NCBI RefSeq assembly: GCF_947507565.1
Contig: NC_089188.1
Location: 2,108,001 to 2,172,000, forward strand
DNA: 64,000 nucleotides
From: Oscarella lobularis
Lineage: Eukaryota > Porifera > Homoscleromorpha > Homosclerophorida > Oscarellidae
Direction of reading: 5' to 3'
Under the pieces are notes generated by a model. The model was not told where the DNA came from and did no database searches. It saw only the letters and a list, made by a program, of their open reading frames with translations. The position numbers and the translations under genes were made by a program. Positions 24,201 through 40,596 of this stretch are shown here, piece after piece (the stretch's first letter is position 1; each line of letters begins with the position of its first letter).

Positions 24201-26343
24201 CTGATTTGACATGAGCGTCGCAACGCTGTTCAAAAAGAGAAACATCTGAGCACTTCGTTCTTCCTGCACCGCACCGAAACGATCTCGAGAAAATATGCTT
24301 TTGCTTCTGACTTACTTTATCCAGAGGCATTATATCTTCTATTTCGTTCCTGTAATCGCTGAGGATGCTGGCGCACGATGGGATCCATTCGGAGCGAAGA
24401 AGATCGGCGGTGCGTTTGCACTGCTCGCGAACTTCGTGCACGTAGCTCGATAAAGTCACGGGAAGCGGCACGGATTCAAACGAAAAGAGTCGAAGCGTCG
24501 AATACCTGAACTAAAGTTTTTGCAAGCCGTATAAAGAAAAGCAAGCACTTCTCACTTGTCTAGCCACAGTTGATGCAATTTCAGCATCGCCGGGTGAGTG
24601 ATGAATAGATTTTCCTGTAGGAACTCCCTCACCGGGCCAACAGACTCGTGCCAAGGGAACGTTTCTCGACCAGCCGACAGGGGAGTCTGAAAGAAAGATT
24701 CAAAGAGTGCGACCAACTTCAACAAGCAAGCCACCTGATAAACAGGATAAATTCCTAGTCTGTTCTGCTCTCCGGGATCAAGAAGAACATAATCCAATAT
24801 GCTCTTCTTCAAAGACCTCAAATAATCCTCGTTCATTTCCTAGACAAATCCTCGAGAGTCAACTTTCAATGAAACTATGAAATACCCTCTCCAATTCTTC
24901 CAACGTTGATCTGAATCGTCTCAACGTCCCCGGCACCAAACCGACGGCGTTATCCACGTGCCGTCGATTGAGCGGACACAGCATTCCGCGCTCAATGCAA
25001 TTCTCAAACACGCTAACGTATCGCTCGAGCTGAGGCGACGGCGGACGTCCCGGTCGTTCGAGCCCCCACGTCGAAACGTCGGCGGACGGAAAGCGCAGCG
25101 CCAACACGGCGCGCGTCGCCTCGTCCGGACACCGTCGCGTCACGAGACCGTGCGAGGCGACAAAATCAATCCACGCATCGTCGTCTATCGACGACGACGG
25201 CGGCGCGGCGGACTCGTGGACGGAGATAAGCGGCACGGACATGGCACGCGTTTCAACGAGAGATCGATCGACTAACGAAGTCCGACTTTTCCGGGACGAA
25301 TTTCCGCCGCCGCCGCCGCCGCCGGCGCCGCCATCTTGAAAACCAGACGTGCTATAGATAATCCTTGAACCGGATTGCTGAACTCGAACGCGACGCAAAG
25401 GCGGCTCGACGGGCAGCGACGGCGTTATCATTTTCGTCGTGGATCGTTTTTGAATAGCCGTTCGAGATCTCGCCGACGTCGTCGATTTTTTGGCGCCGTC
25501 GCTGGGACTAGGACTGCGCTTTCTCGAAAATCCGTTCGAGACGGCGGATGAGAAAGCAGCGCTGCTCTTCGTCGAAGCAGCGCGACGACGACGACCGAAG
25601 TCGTACAAACTCTGCGACGCCAGCTGACCGGAACGCGCCCCCCATGCGGTCCGACCTTCAAAAAAAAAAGAAAGATAAAGCTCTTTCCCCCCTCGAACAC
25701 GGAACTGTCCCCAAGGCGCTAAAAAACCAGGGACAAAATAACGGGACACTGGAGGGCATGAACAACGAAAAGCGTGAGAAATTTCCCCATCTCACTCCTA
25801 TTCGACGTCGCGCCGCCGCCGCCGCCGCCACCGTCGTTGCCAGCGAATCTAGTCGCCTTGTATATAGCGTCAGTGGAGAGTTTGGAAGCCGTGGGAGTGT
25901 AGTTGTTTCCAATGGAGTCGCTGCGAAACAATAACAGACGCCGTCTTCGCGCGGCTCCGCTGGGTCCCCTCGCCTACCTGACGTTGCGAAAAAAGCGCTG
26001 CTCCTTGTACGGCGACGCTGTCGTGTAGGGACCGGCGATGAGAACTTTAGGGCGTTCACTTAGAGAGGACTAAACCCGTGGAAATCGATAAGTGTAATCT
26101 ACGTTTTTTTGCGACTCTATCTCGCCTTGGGCGCGTCGAGACGCGGCAGGTGAGCCATCGACGTCGGACGGTGGCTGGCGTCGGCGAGAGACGGCAATTC
26201 CTTTGCGGAGATAGAGACAATATATTAGCGATTGGTGATTGGCTTGGAGGCGTGCCGTGACCGTCCAGTGTTTATGTGCGTCTCTCGTCTCGTCAAAGTC
26301 CGATTATACTCGCCTTTGCGTCGGTTCTTCGCGTCGTCGTCAT
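9256..26343 (-). CDS. DNAH7: Axonemal dynein heavy chain, inner-arm DNAH3/DNAH7 type
   Basis: ATP-driven motor subunit of a single-headed inner dynein arm of cilia. The many short exons cover the whole family layout. The stem contains [14 protein letters not shown] near 24800. The linker/AAA1 boundary has [19 protein letters not shown] and GPAGTGKTE (AAA1 Walker A, about 20540-20563). AAA2 has GGTLGGKTS (about 19440-19465), AAA3 GPTGTGKS (about 17862-17885) and AAA4 GISGSGRQ (about 16412-16435). The stalk coiled coil is at about 14400-15450, and the end [10 protein letters not shown] stops with TGA at 9256. DNAH3 and DNAH7 cannot be separated by eye. The N-terminus is Gly- and Ser-rich with low similarity. 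I place the start at 26343 because [10 protein letters not shown] joins in phase to [10 protein letters not shown] and then to [13 protein letters not shown] through two GC-AG introns (donors at 26313 and 26125). An internal ATG at 26158 is the alternative. Confidence 0.88.
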
Positions 26344-26878
26344 TTTCTATTGAAATTCCAATTTTCTGGACGATTTGAGCATCTGCTTCGTTTTCGCTAG
26401 CCACTTTCTAAGAATAACAACCTGAGTGACGCATCATGCATGCATGCATGGGCTTCTATGGCTTGGTTATACTTTTTGTTGCAGGGAGCAGAGTCAATTT
26501 CCTGTGGGCGAACGACAAAACACTAGAACCCGGATAGAAAAACAAGGCATTTAGTCCAAAGAAAATCTAAAAATTAGAATACGCTCGAAATAGATAAACG
26601 AATGAATAAAATATTTTTAAATACTGAAATCCGGGTGTCGGGGCTACTATGCATGACGTCATTCTAGCAACCGAGCTGTCAGCGCTGTAAGCATTCGTTG
26701 ACGTAAACAAAGGAGGTCCCGATATGCGAGAGAGTTTGTAAAACGACAACTAGAAAATCACGTCATCGCTCTAGCAGGTAAGCTAAAGTATGAACTCTAA
26801 AGAGGGGCGCTGCTAACCCCAAACCGCGGAGTCGACTCATCGACGTCAAACTGCTTTCAGACAAAAAAATCGCAAACC
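26344..26878. other. Intergenic region between divergent dynein and NCKX genes
   Basis: This 535 bp stretch separates the two start codons and must hold both promoters. It contains an alternating ATGC run (about 26439-26450) and TGACGTCA-like sequences near 26653 and 26700. No open reading frame of note, tRNA or repeat family is seen. Confidence 0.5.
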
Positions 26879-28599
26879 ATGCAACCCGAACTGCCACGAT
26901 TCCAACGTGGACGTCGAAAGTTGCACAGGGCTGCAAAATTCGCAACGTTAGTGATTGGAATAACTGCGGCAGCAGCCATTCTCAGCCCTAATTCGAAACG
27001 TAAGCCTTCTACTCGATGTCTCGGTTGCAAAAAGAAAACGACAATGCATGCTATAGTGGGCGGGGTTTCAAACTCTGCAAGTTCTCGTCGAAGCGGACGG
27101 TCTCTCCTCTACGCAAACGAGACCGCCAACGCGTCGACGACGACAACGCCGAGTGCAACAAACGCGTCGTGCGCCGACGAGCTCGAGTCGCTCGGCTTCG
27201 ACTGGAGCGAATTGGAAGAATTGGACATAAAGGAAGAGGAGATATTCGCCGCGTGCACGTTCGACGTCGTCGCCGAGTTTCGCGACATCGACGTGGAGAC
27301 GGGCAACATTAGTTTGCCGTGGGAAGAGTGCGACTTCGAAAGAGATCACTTACCCGTCTTATTTGTCGTCGTTTACGTGCTGGCAATTATCATCTTGTTC
27401 GTCGGTAAAGGGACCCTCCTAATTAAAAATTATTTTATGATCTTACTTTTTTTTCTGCAGGCTTGGCCATCGTGTGCGACGATTTCTTCGTGCCGTCGCT
27501 CGAGGCGATTTCAGAGCGGCTCGATCTGTCCGAGGACGTCGCCGGGGCGACGTTCATGGCGGCCGGATCGTCTGCACCGGAGCTCTTCACGTCGATTGCG
27601 TCGGTCGGCGTGGCAAGCGACGTCGGCGTCGGAACAATAGTCGGGTACGAGACTGCAATGTAAAACGAGATTCGATGATGAGTTTTTTATATATAGGAGC
27701 GCAGTGTTTAACCTGCTCATTATTATTGCCTTTACCGCTCTTTTAGCTGGACAGGTAGGGTGCCTCAGCCCGGACGAAAATAAGCAGTTTTTGATAATAT
27801 TTTTTTTCTTTAGGTGCTGTCTCTTGACTGGCGTCCTTTGGCACGCGACTCCTTTTTCTATTCGCTATCCATCGCTGTTTTCATTATTGTCGCTTGGGAC
27901 GGTCTCGTGCAGCACTACGAGGCGGCAATCCTGCTCGCTCTTTACATAGTCTACGTCGTCGTCATGAAATTCAATAAGAGTCTGATGAAATGTCTTGCGG
28001 CGTGCCGGTAAACGCAAAACGAGCTTCGCGACGAATACAAAACGATGTCCCAAAATAGGCGAGGCAAAGTGAGTCCGGCAGCGCAAGAGGAAACAGCAAA
28101 CGAAATATCGGAAGAAGAAGAAGAAGAAGAGGCATCTGTATCTCCTCCGGAACAAGTCAGAGCATCGTAGAATCAAATTCCCTTTAAATGAAAATTCTCC
28201 TGTAGGGAGTGATCGGACGAGGGACCGTCGCCGAGATATACAATCATCGCTTCACCCATCTAAATGCCGGCGAACTCTCCGGATCATTCGTATGACGTTC
28301 TCTATAGTCTCTTCTTCTCCCAAAGCGAATCCTTGTTTTACGTGTAGGTGCGTCGAGGAAGCGACGGTCCGAGTCAACGCCGTTCGTCCTCCTCGCTCAA
28401 CGTCATCTCAAGCCGCCGTCTCAGTTTGGACACGCGGAGAAACCAGCTCGACGTTCCGTTGAGCAGCGTCTTAACGCGCAGCTCGCCCAACGCGACGGCG
28501 GCGGCGCTACCGACGAGCAAGCAAAACGGTCACGCACGGCCGCCCAGCGCTCCCCGAACCCCGCCACCTACCATAGTCCAAACGTTCGTCACTCCACCG

Positions 28600-28632
<33 letters not shown>

Positions 28633-29564
28633 AATCTCGTAACAAAAGCCGAATCGGAATTCGGCTCTCAAGTCTCCATACCAGCAGAAAAAGACGGAGA
28701 AAAGAGAGACAAAAAAAACGACGACGATGATTCGATGATGAGACCCGTTCCGTGTTTTCCGCCGATAAACGCTCACTTTCCGTCGCTCGAGTCGGCGACG
28801 ACGTGTCGCGGTCGCACGCTGCGCGGTTTCAAGTGCGCGTACAAGTGGGTCGCCTTCGTCGTTTCGTTTCCGTTTCTCTGCCTCTTCACGTGGACGGTGC
28901 CGCCGTGCTCGAAACCGCGTCATCGCAAATATTATCTCCTTTCTTTCACCATGTCGATAGTGTGGATTTTTGCGCTGAGCTTTGGCACGGTGGCGATAGC
29001 CGGACGAGTCGGCTGTCTTCTTCACGTCGACGAATACACGATGGGACTCGTCGTCGTTGCCATAGGAACGAGCATTCCAGTGAGTGTTCAAAATTTCCGA
29101 AAAAAATTTCAACTATTTTTACAGGATCTTCTGAGCTCGATTCTCGTCGCTCGGGACGGATTTGGCGACATGGCCATTTCCAATGCAATCGGTTCGAATA
29201 TATTCGACATCGATCTTGGTATTGGCTTGCCGTATCTGATTCGTATTATGATTGAAAAGGGGAAGCCCATTTTGCTGCTCACCCCGGTGGAATTGGTAAG
29301 AAATTTTCATTTCAGTTGAAAATGCGCGCGAATTTTTTGTTTCTTCTCTAGTTGGCTTATCGGCTTGGATTTTACGACATTATTCCTCATGTGAAATTCG
29401 GCATTATCCTGCTTCTAATTCTCGCTGTAGCTCTGCTAGTTTTCATTGCCGTCGGATTCAAACTGAATCGAGTGATTGGCGTCGTCTTCGTCTTCCTATA
29501 CGGTTGTTTCCTCTTCTACGCCTTCTACCAGGACATACACTGTCACAAGATGAGAACGTGCTAA
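26879..29564 (+). CDS. SLC24A: K+-dependent Na+/Ca2+ exchanger (SLC24/NCKX family)
   Basis: Multipass membrane exchanger that expels Ca2+ (with K+) in return for Na+. Exon 1 (from the ATG at 26879) has a hydrophobic segment, [11 protein letters not shown], then an extracellular Thr/Asn-rich stretch and a membrane segment [15 protein letters not shown]. The alpha-1 repeat follows across an intron: [17 protein letters not shown] at about 27547. Further membrane helices lie at about 27700-27960. A large cytosolic loop has a poly-Glu run and an 11-Asp run (28600-28632) plus many Ser/Arg sites. The alpha-2 repeat, AIGTSIP with [16 protein letters not shown] and [10 protein letters not shown], spans about 29060-29210. 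Two more membrane segments precede the end, HCHKMRTC with TAA at 29564. The Asp in the alpha-2 GSNIFD region matches the K+-dependent group. Which vertebrate paralogue it matches best cannot be told. Confidence 0.88.
28600..28632 (+). repeat. GAC triplet repeat encoding poly-Asp
   Basis: Eleven tandem GAC codons in the cytosolic loop of the NCKX exchanger. The length is likely to vary between alleles. Confidence 0.9.
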
Positions 29565-29644
29565 CGAAAAACCGCTTTTCTTCGATCGCAATGCTGTAAA
29601 GTAGTGTACAACATCATTCGAAACGTTCCCGTATGTAAACCAAC

Positions 29645-30448
29645 ATGTCTGGTATCTGAATCGAGCTTTGCCGCCTTTTGCGAACGAGTATATCTTTGTC
29701 TAGGTCGCAAACTGAGGCAGACGGAAGCTAAAAGAGTGCTCGACGAAGCGACGAGACAGCGGCGACTCGACAGGCAGCTGGAGGCTCTCGAACGCGATAA
29801 TTTTCACGAAGATCCGCACAAGAACGTTCCCCAGATCACGCACAAATTGCCGTCGTTTAGCGAAGAGCCTTCAGGTTTAGTCCAGAGTCGATATCGCGCG
29901 CGCGCAAAAAAGTACAGTAACACTTTCCGCGTAGCCAAGCGACGAAAGACTAAAACAGAAGTCCGAATCGGACAGGTAAGAACTTTTCAATTCAAACTTT
30001 CGCTAACATGTCTCACGTCGTTTTCTGAAGCGATTTCGGCGTTCGTTTGCTGCTCTACTCGAAGAACTGGTGCGCGGAGAGAAGAAAGTATTTCCCCTCC
30101 TCGCACATCTCATTCCCCCTTCTAGCAAAACGATCCCGAGGCGAAATCGAGGCCCAATTACCTGACGGCGGCGGCGCCGCCTTCCAAACTTCCGGAGAGA
30201 CGATTTTGCGCCGTCTGCGGGTTAGGGTGCCGTGCACGTGCCTCTCAGACTATTCTATACGTTCTTTCTTTCTTTCTTTCTTTCTTTACTAAAGATTCCC
30301 TAGCAATTATACGTGCATCACGTGTGGGGCTCGATATTGCAGCGTTAAGTGTCTGGAAACTCACAAGGATACAAGGTATGTTGTCTCATGCAAAAGGCAC
30401 GTGTTCAATGTATCACTATTGCGCAGGTGTCTCAAGTGGACTGCATGA
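29645..30448 (+). CDS. ZNHIT1: Zinc finger HIT domain protein 1 (SRCAP/SWR1 complex subunit)
   Basis: Subunit of the SRCAP/SWR1 chromatin remodeller that deposits histone H2A.Z. The tiny first exon (ATG at 29645) encodes MSG and joins across an intron to RKLRQTEAKRVLDEATRQRR. Next come RQLEALERDNFHEDPHKNVPQ and PNYLTAAAPPSKLPERRF. The HIT zinc finger follows: FCAVCG, TCITCGARYCSVKCLETH and finally TRCLKWTA with TGA at 30446-30448. Order and length (about 155-160 residues) match the family, and the Cys/His ligands are all present. One intron holds a TTTC microsatellite (about 30262-30287). The stop codon is 38 bp from the convergent stop of the neighbouring minus-strand gene. Confidence 0.92.
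30262..30287. repeat. TTTC tetranucleotide microsatellite
   Basis: About six tandem TTTC units in the last-but-one intron of ZNHIT1. Confidence 0.85.
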
Positions 30449-30486
30449 AGTGTACATAGGAGTGTTTAGTACTAGGTCAGACTTAC

Positions 30487-31764
30487 TTACTTTTTGCCTG
30501 TGAGAAATTGTTTCAATTCGGTAATAAAGTCTCTCTGAGCTTGCTGAATCTAAAAAGATCAGACTGTCAATTTTTTTCCAATTGCGTAGTAGGTTTTCGT
30601 ACAGCAGCCTGTTTTTCCAATTTTTCCCGCTTTTTGTCTCGCATTTCTGCTACGACGTCGTCTTGTTGAGCTTGTCTTTGAAGAGAAAGAAGCTCGTTGC
30701 AAAGTGACTGCTTGCGTCTCTCCACCTTTATTCAGTACAATTAGGCTGGAACGAGTTAACTGATTTTACTCACAGTCCTGAGTGCCTTTACTTTATCTTT
30801 AAGCTCAAACCTTTCTTGGAGCTAAAGAAGCAGTGACTCTTTCAGAAAGATTTTGTCTAAAAGCTTACCATATCAATAAGGACGTCTTTTGCGTGTTGCA
30901 AGAAAGTCTCCAGCGCCAGCGATTCGTCAGGACTGCCACATTCCTCTAGAAAATCATCACAAACCTCCTTCAACACGGTGTAGACGACATCAATGTCCGT
31001 CACCGACGACGAGCTTCTCTTTTTACCGATATCGAGAAGCCAAATCCCGTCGTCAACTAAAGACATTTTATAGTAAAAAAATCAAGCTTGGCTATAGTGA
31101 CGAAATTACACTGCGACTCGGCTAAATCAATCTGCTTCCTCGGACGTTTCTTTGCAGGCTTTCGCTTTTTGGTCTTCCCGTCTTCTGGCACCAAAGTCAA
31201 ATCGTGGGAGACCGTAGGAAGCGTTTTCCGCGACGGCGAGACAGCCGCTAATCGCCTTCGCACGCCCGCCGTCGGTCGAAACAGGCCCGAAGACGGCGTC
31301 GCCGATTGAAGACGAGACGGAGACAAAGTATCAGCCGTTTCCTCGACGTCGCGAGGCTCTTCGATTTCTTCTCTCGGTGGCTTGGGCGTCGAGATCGACG
31401 ACGATTGGCCCGTCTGCTCTTCGATCTTCTTCGCATACGTCGAACGAGTGACGATGCTCGACGTGGGGGTTCGGACGCTTTTCGGTTTGGGAGTCGACTT
31501 TGGAGGCGATTCTTCGCGCTCCTGCTTCGACAGTGATCGTTATGACGCTCTTTGCCCCGTTCGATCGTTACCTTTTCTGATGACGTCGTTGCGCCGTCTT
31601 CTTTCCTTTGCTCGGCGAGAATCGCATCGACGTCGATTTTGACTCGACGCGGTCGGCCTTTTCCTTTTCGTCTATAACGATGTTTAGCAAACTTAGTGAG
31701 CGACGTAGAGTTGCACTAACAGCTGAGCGGCTCGCAACAAGAGGCCAGCAATGCGATCCTCCAT
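30487..31764 (-). CDS. Basic, coiled-coil nuclear protein, CENP-U-like
   Basis: About 330 residues over some nine exons. It begins MEDRIAGLLLRAAQL (ATG at 31764), then RKGKGRPRRVKIDVDAILAE. A long disordered Ser/Pro/Lys-rich middle follows (for example PKPKSVRTPTSS) and a basic patch KKRKPAKKRPRKQ that looks like a nuclear localisation signal. A folded part has GIWLLDIGKK and SVTDIDVVYTVLKEVCDDF. The C-terminal coiled coil is split over short exons (ERFELKDKVKALR, CNELLSLQRQAQQ) and ends ITELKQFLTGKK with TAA at 30487. The order of disordered basic N-terminus, a Trp-containing segment and a C-terminal coiled coil ending in an LxxLKQ-like motif resembles the inner-kinetochore protein CENP-U. 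Similarity is weak and another nuclear coiled-coil protein is possible. Gene model confidence is higher than identity confidence. Confidence 0.5.
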
Positions 31765-31858
31765 TTTTTTTTCAAACGTAACGACTTAACGTGCGCATGA
31801 ATAGCGGGAAGAAAAGGGGAGGAACGTAACATCAAGTTAAAAAGCAGACAGTTGTCAA

Positions 31859-36873
<5,015 letters not shown>

Positions 36874-37174
36874 CATTGTCAAAGACGGACAGCGCCGGGC
36901 TAAATCTGTTCGCTAGGCGCGCAAGCGCTACTGGCGCCAAAGCACGTGAGCGGCGGCGCATTTCATTTTCTCTGCGTTCTACGGTAGTGGACGGTGTTTG
37001 GGGCGATGTTTGGGGCCCCCCCATGCGAGACAGATGCTATGACTTACCTGCATGCACCAGCAAACCCTTCCCACAACTTTCTCTAGACAATTCTACAGTT
37101 TGAGCAAACAACATGCAAAGAGGGCGGTGAGAGTAAGTTAGTCAAAGTTTGAGTTAGCTTCCCTCTCAAAGCAA
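36874..37174. other. Intergenic region between SF3A1 and the DSL ligand gene
   Basis: About 300 bp between two minus-strand genes. It should contain the DSL gene promoter and the SF3A1 3' UTR. Open frames here are short and antisense, and nothing else is recognised. Confidence 0.45.
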
Positions 37175-40100
37175 TCACTTCTTTCGCCCGCCCCTTTCCT
37201 TCAGTCCGAGATGAAGCAACGTCGTCGGCGTCATGTTGTAATAGGCCAAAGAGTTGGAATCCTTGATGAAGACATTCTACAAAACAAAATTAGTCCAGCC
37301 AAAAAAAAATCCCGTTAAAAAAGTGTACCCCCATCTGCAATTTCTGTTTTCCGGGTGGCATTCCTCCTAAAGCGTCCTGCAATTTGGTCTTGATTGCGGC
37401 CACTTGCTCCGTCACCGGCAACGTGATGGTGACCATTTGCCCATTCAAACTCCACTCCAACTTGTCCGGAAGAGAAGGAATTTGAACCTTAATATTGACA
37501 GGACCCTAAAGAGAACACGTCCAACTTAGTACACCCCAACCCTGCTTCCGTACCGGATTCATTGCAATGAAATCTTGCTCCGGAATATACTCGCCTTCCG
37601 CCAAATCAACGCGACCCCTTTTAGGAACCGGTTCCCCTGGCAAAGGCGGGATAAAAGGCTGAGACGGCGGCGGTGGCGGCGGCGGCGGAGGAGGAGGAAC
37701 GCCTCCCAAGGGAGGCCTTGGCGGCGGAGGCGGAGGAATCATTCCAGACGGAGGCAGCGATTGAGACATCAGCGATGGAATGGGAGGTCGGGGCGGCTCC
37801 GGTGGAAGAGCGGGTTCCGGCGGCAAGGGAGGCGGCGGTGGCGGCGGCGGAAGACTCTCAGGAGGACTGGAAAAAAAATTAGAATCAGGACACAAGTGCC
37901 TTAGCGTCTTTCCTTACGCTAAGCCTTTGGATCTTTGAATCGCGGCTACTTGGTCTTCGATAGCGGCGTTGGCGGCTCGGGCAGCGAAGCCACTTGCACT
38001 AGGAGTCGAATACAGTCGTCATTCCTAATTGCGTGTCGTTTGCGATTATTACCTCGAAGCGTGGCCATCCCAGGTTTCCTTCACCGGCTCTTCCGCCTCT
38101 TCACCGATCTGGGATCCGAGCCATTGGAGGAACGCTCTTAACTAATATTAAACCATTCCCTTACCTTTCGACCTATGTACGTTTCCTCCTGTCCAAAAAT
38201 ATCAGTACGCCTTTCGGCAAAGTGTTTTAGACTCGACCCGATGGACGTGCCTGTTATGCGCTTATGAAATTGGGTTCAATTTTGACTCTGCTATGCCTAC
38301 CTGGTGCATAGACTTCTTCCTGTTCCTTCTTTTCTTCGATTTCCTTGTTCTTCTGCTCGCGCCAACGAGGATCGAGTAATCCTAGGGAAAATTGTAAGAG
38401 ATCCGTTGTTGCATCGTCTCTTCCTCGAATTAAAATTCATCGAGGGGGGCATCAGTATATGCTCTACGCGTCTCAGCAAGAATATCTCTTAGAGTTGGAT
38501 TATCGCGTCATCATTCGCCCCCAAGCGGAAAACCCATTCAAAGTCGTCTATCACATACCGAATCTCATGTGTTCAGCCATTTTGTCTGCCGGAACTCGTT
38601 CGCCGGTCAGCGGAGATACGAGAAACTTGTCAGGAGCGGGAGCCGACGGAGCCACAGGCTTGGACTTCGGCGCTGTGAGAAAAAAAACAGAGGAAACGAT
38701 GAAAGAAAAATAACCGCAGTACGTAGGCCCACTACACCTTTAGGATCATAGTCCCGTCTGATCTGCACGTTTGGTTGACCGGGTACCGGCGGCGGCGGCA
38801 TAGACGGTCGCGACGACGCAGTCACCGAAATGCTGGGCGGCTTACTGATTCCGGCGGGTACGGGAGCACCGGATATGTCCTCGAATTCAAGATATTTGAT
38901 AAAAATTCAACTAAGATTAAATAGTTGAGATACCTTTGTCAGTTCTGGAGGCTTTTCTGTACCCGGAGCGGAGACGGCGTCTCCCATTTCCATGTCGTCG
39001 TCATCGTCGTCGATGTCCATTGAAGTGTCCTCCGTCATTGCCTTGCGTTCTTCCTAGAAACGAAAAACCGTTAGAGACAACAATTGTTTGTTCTGCGTGT
39101 TATTTTACCTGAAGTTGATCGTATCGTTGCTGGGCTAAGATTCGAGTGCCGAGCTGTTCCTTCGTGACTGGAGGCGGATAGCCGAGAGCTAGAGATAAAA
39201 TAGCGAGGTTTCATTGATTCCCCCCTCCTCCCCTCCTAGAGGCCTACCTGTATCTGTTTCTGGGAAATCGACCGTTTCGACCAGAACAAAGTCGTGCCAA
39301 TCGATTTGAGCGAACGCAACTTGTTATAGAAAAACAACGCGTATAATAATAATAATAATAATAATAATAATCTCTAACGTTTTTTTACCTCGTTCTCTTT
39401 CCGCCTCCTCTTCCCTCTTTTTCTTCTGTCGCTCCTGATGCCGTTCCCAATAGAAACGATACTGCATGCGTTCAAACATCTTCGTAGAAGACGAAAACAT
39501 CGCACAAAGGCAAAGAGGAAAAAAATGACGAAATGTTACGATATTAGAATCCTCTGCTTCTTTCTTTAGCCTATCGACTAGATCTCTAGAAGGTATCAAT
39601 ATCTGTATAAAAAATGAATTATTTGGGGGTGCAGTTCTCAGTTGTTTTGCCCTGCCTTGGTGTATTGTTCCACCAGGCGAGTGAAGTACTGAAATAAGTG
39701 ATGCTGCGGTCTGAGAAAATCAAATTGGGAATTATATTGCTCGCGATTCATGAGCGTCGTGAGAAATTGACGCCCATTTCGAGCCACAAACTGCGCAGTC
39801 AACTTCACAAGATCCCTGAAAGAAAATTAATTAATTAATTAATTAATTAAACCAAGTATTTTCTAATCATTATTTACAATTCAAAGGCGGAAATTGACGG
39901 AGGATCGACCATGAATTCCCATTCCGGTGGCGGATTTTTCGGAACGGGAAATTCTTCGACGACTTTTTGTTGAGCCGATTTCGACGCCTGGAAGAAACGT
40001 CACTAGTTTGGTCAGGTCACGTGACGTAGAAAAGCGCACTTTTTGCACGACGGGTTTTGGCCCCTCCTCTTCGTTTTTTCCTTCGCGAAATTCGCGAACT

Positions 40101-40448
40101 TTGTGCTGGTAGTAGGCGTGGTACGGATCGTCGAAATTGAGAAAATTGAACTTCGGGTTGTCCTGCTCGTTTTGACGAATGCGAATCTCGAATTCGATCC
40201 CTGCGCGGAACTTCTCGACGCGCGTTAAAATAACGCGAGCGCGAGGTCTCACCGTTTCTCGCCACGAAATTCGCCGTTTTGTCCACGATGTCTTGAAGAG
40301 ACTTTCACATTAGAACCTTTTTCGAGCAGTTGAGCTTACTTCTGACTTCGGGCGGCGGATAGATGATTCCAACGAACGATTTCGACGCCGGAGCCTCTTT
40401 GGCAGGCGCCTGCGACTCGGCCGTCTGCCCGGACGCTTCAGGCGGCAT
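37175..40448 (-). CDS. SF3A1: Splicing factor 3A subunit 1
   Basis: Core component of the U2 snRNP that helps recognise the branch point. It starts MPPEASGQTAESQAPAKEA (ATG at 40448), followed by SKSFVGIIYPPPEVR and the first SURP domain with ETVR/ARVILTR, RQNEQDNPKFNFLN and DPYHAYYQHKVREF. A second SURP region follows at about 39650-39880. Next come a charged helical part (ERMQYRFYWERHQERQKKKR near 39450), acidic DDDDDMEM near 39000 and proline-rich runs at about 37650-37870. The C-terminus is a ubiquitin-like domain with IKVQIPSLPDKLEWSLNGQM and VFIKDSNSLAYYNMTP, ending HLGLKERGGRKK with TGA at 37175. The order and the GGRKK-type end match the family closely. More than ten short introns are present, one with an AAT microsatellite. 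Confidence 0.95.
39343..39371. repeat. AAT trinucleotide microsatellite
   Basis: About nine tandem TAA/AAT units within an intron of SF3A1. Confidence 0.9.
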
Positions 40449-40596
40449 GTCTCAGAATCTCAACGTCGTCCAATAACGTCGGAAAGACTCGAAACGAGGA
40501 GAAAAAGCACGAGGTCTGGTGTGTTGGTGCGATAGAGCCCCGTACATCTCGCCCACGTGATTATGCACAACGACAACAAATAGGTTATCAGTCGAT

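Noticed and set aside
24958-25275. Plus-strand open frames rich in Arg across the 5' exons of the dynein gene
   Set aside because: They are shadows of the GC-rich minus-strand dynein exon and have no start context or family match.
26420-26460. Alternating ATGC run as a possible transposon end
   Set aside because: It is a simple ATGC repeat without terminal inverted repeats or target duplications.
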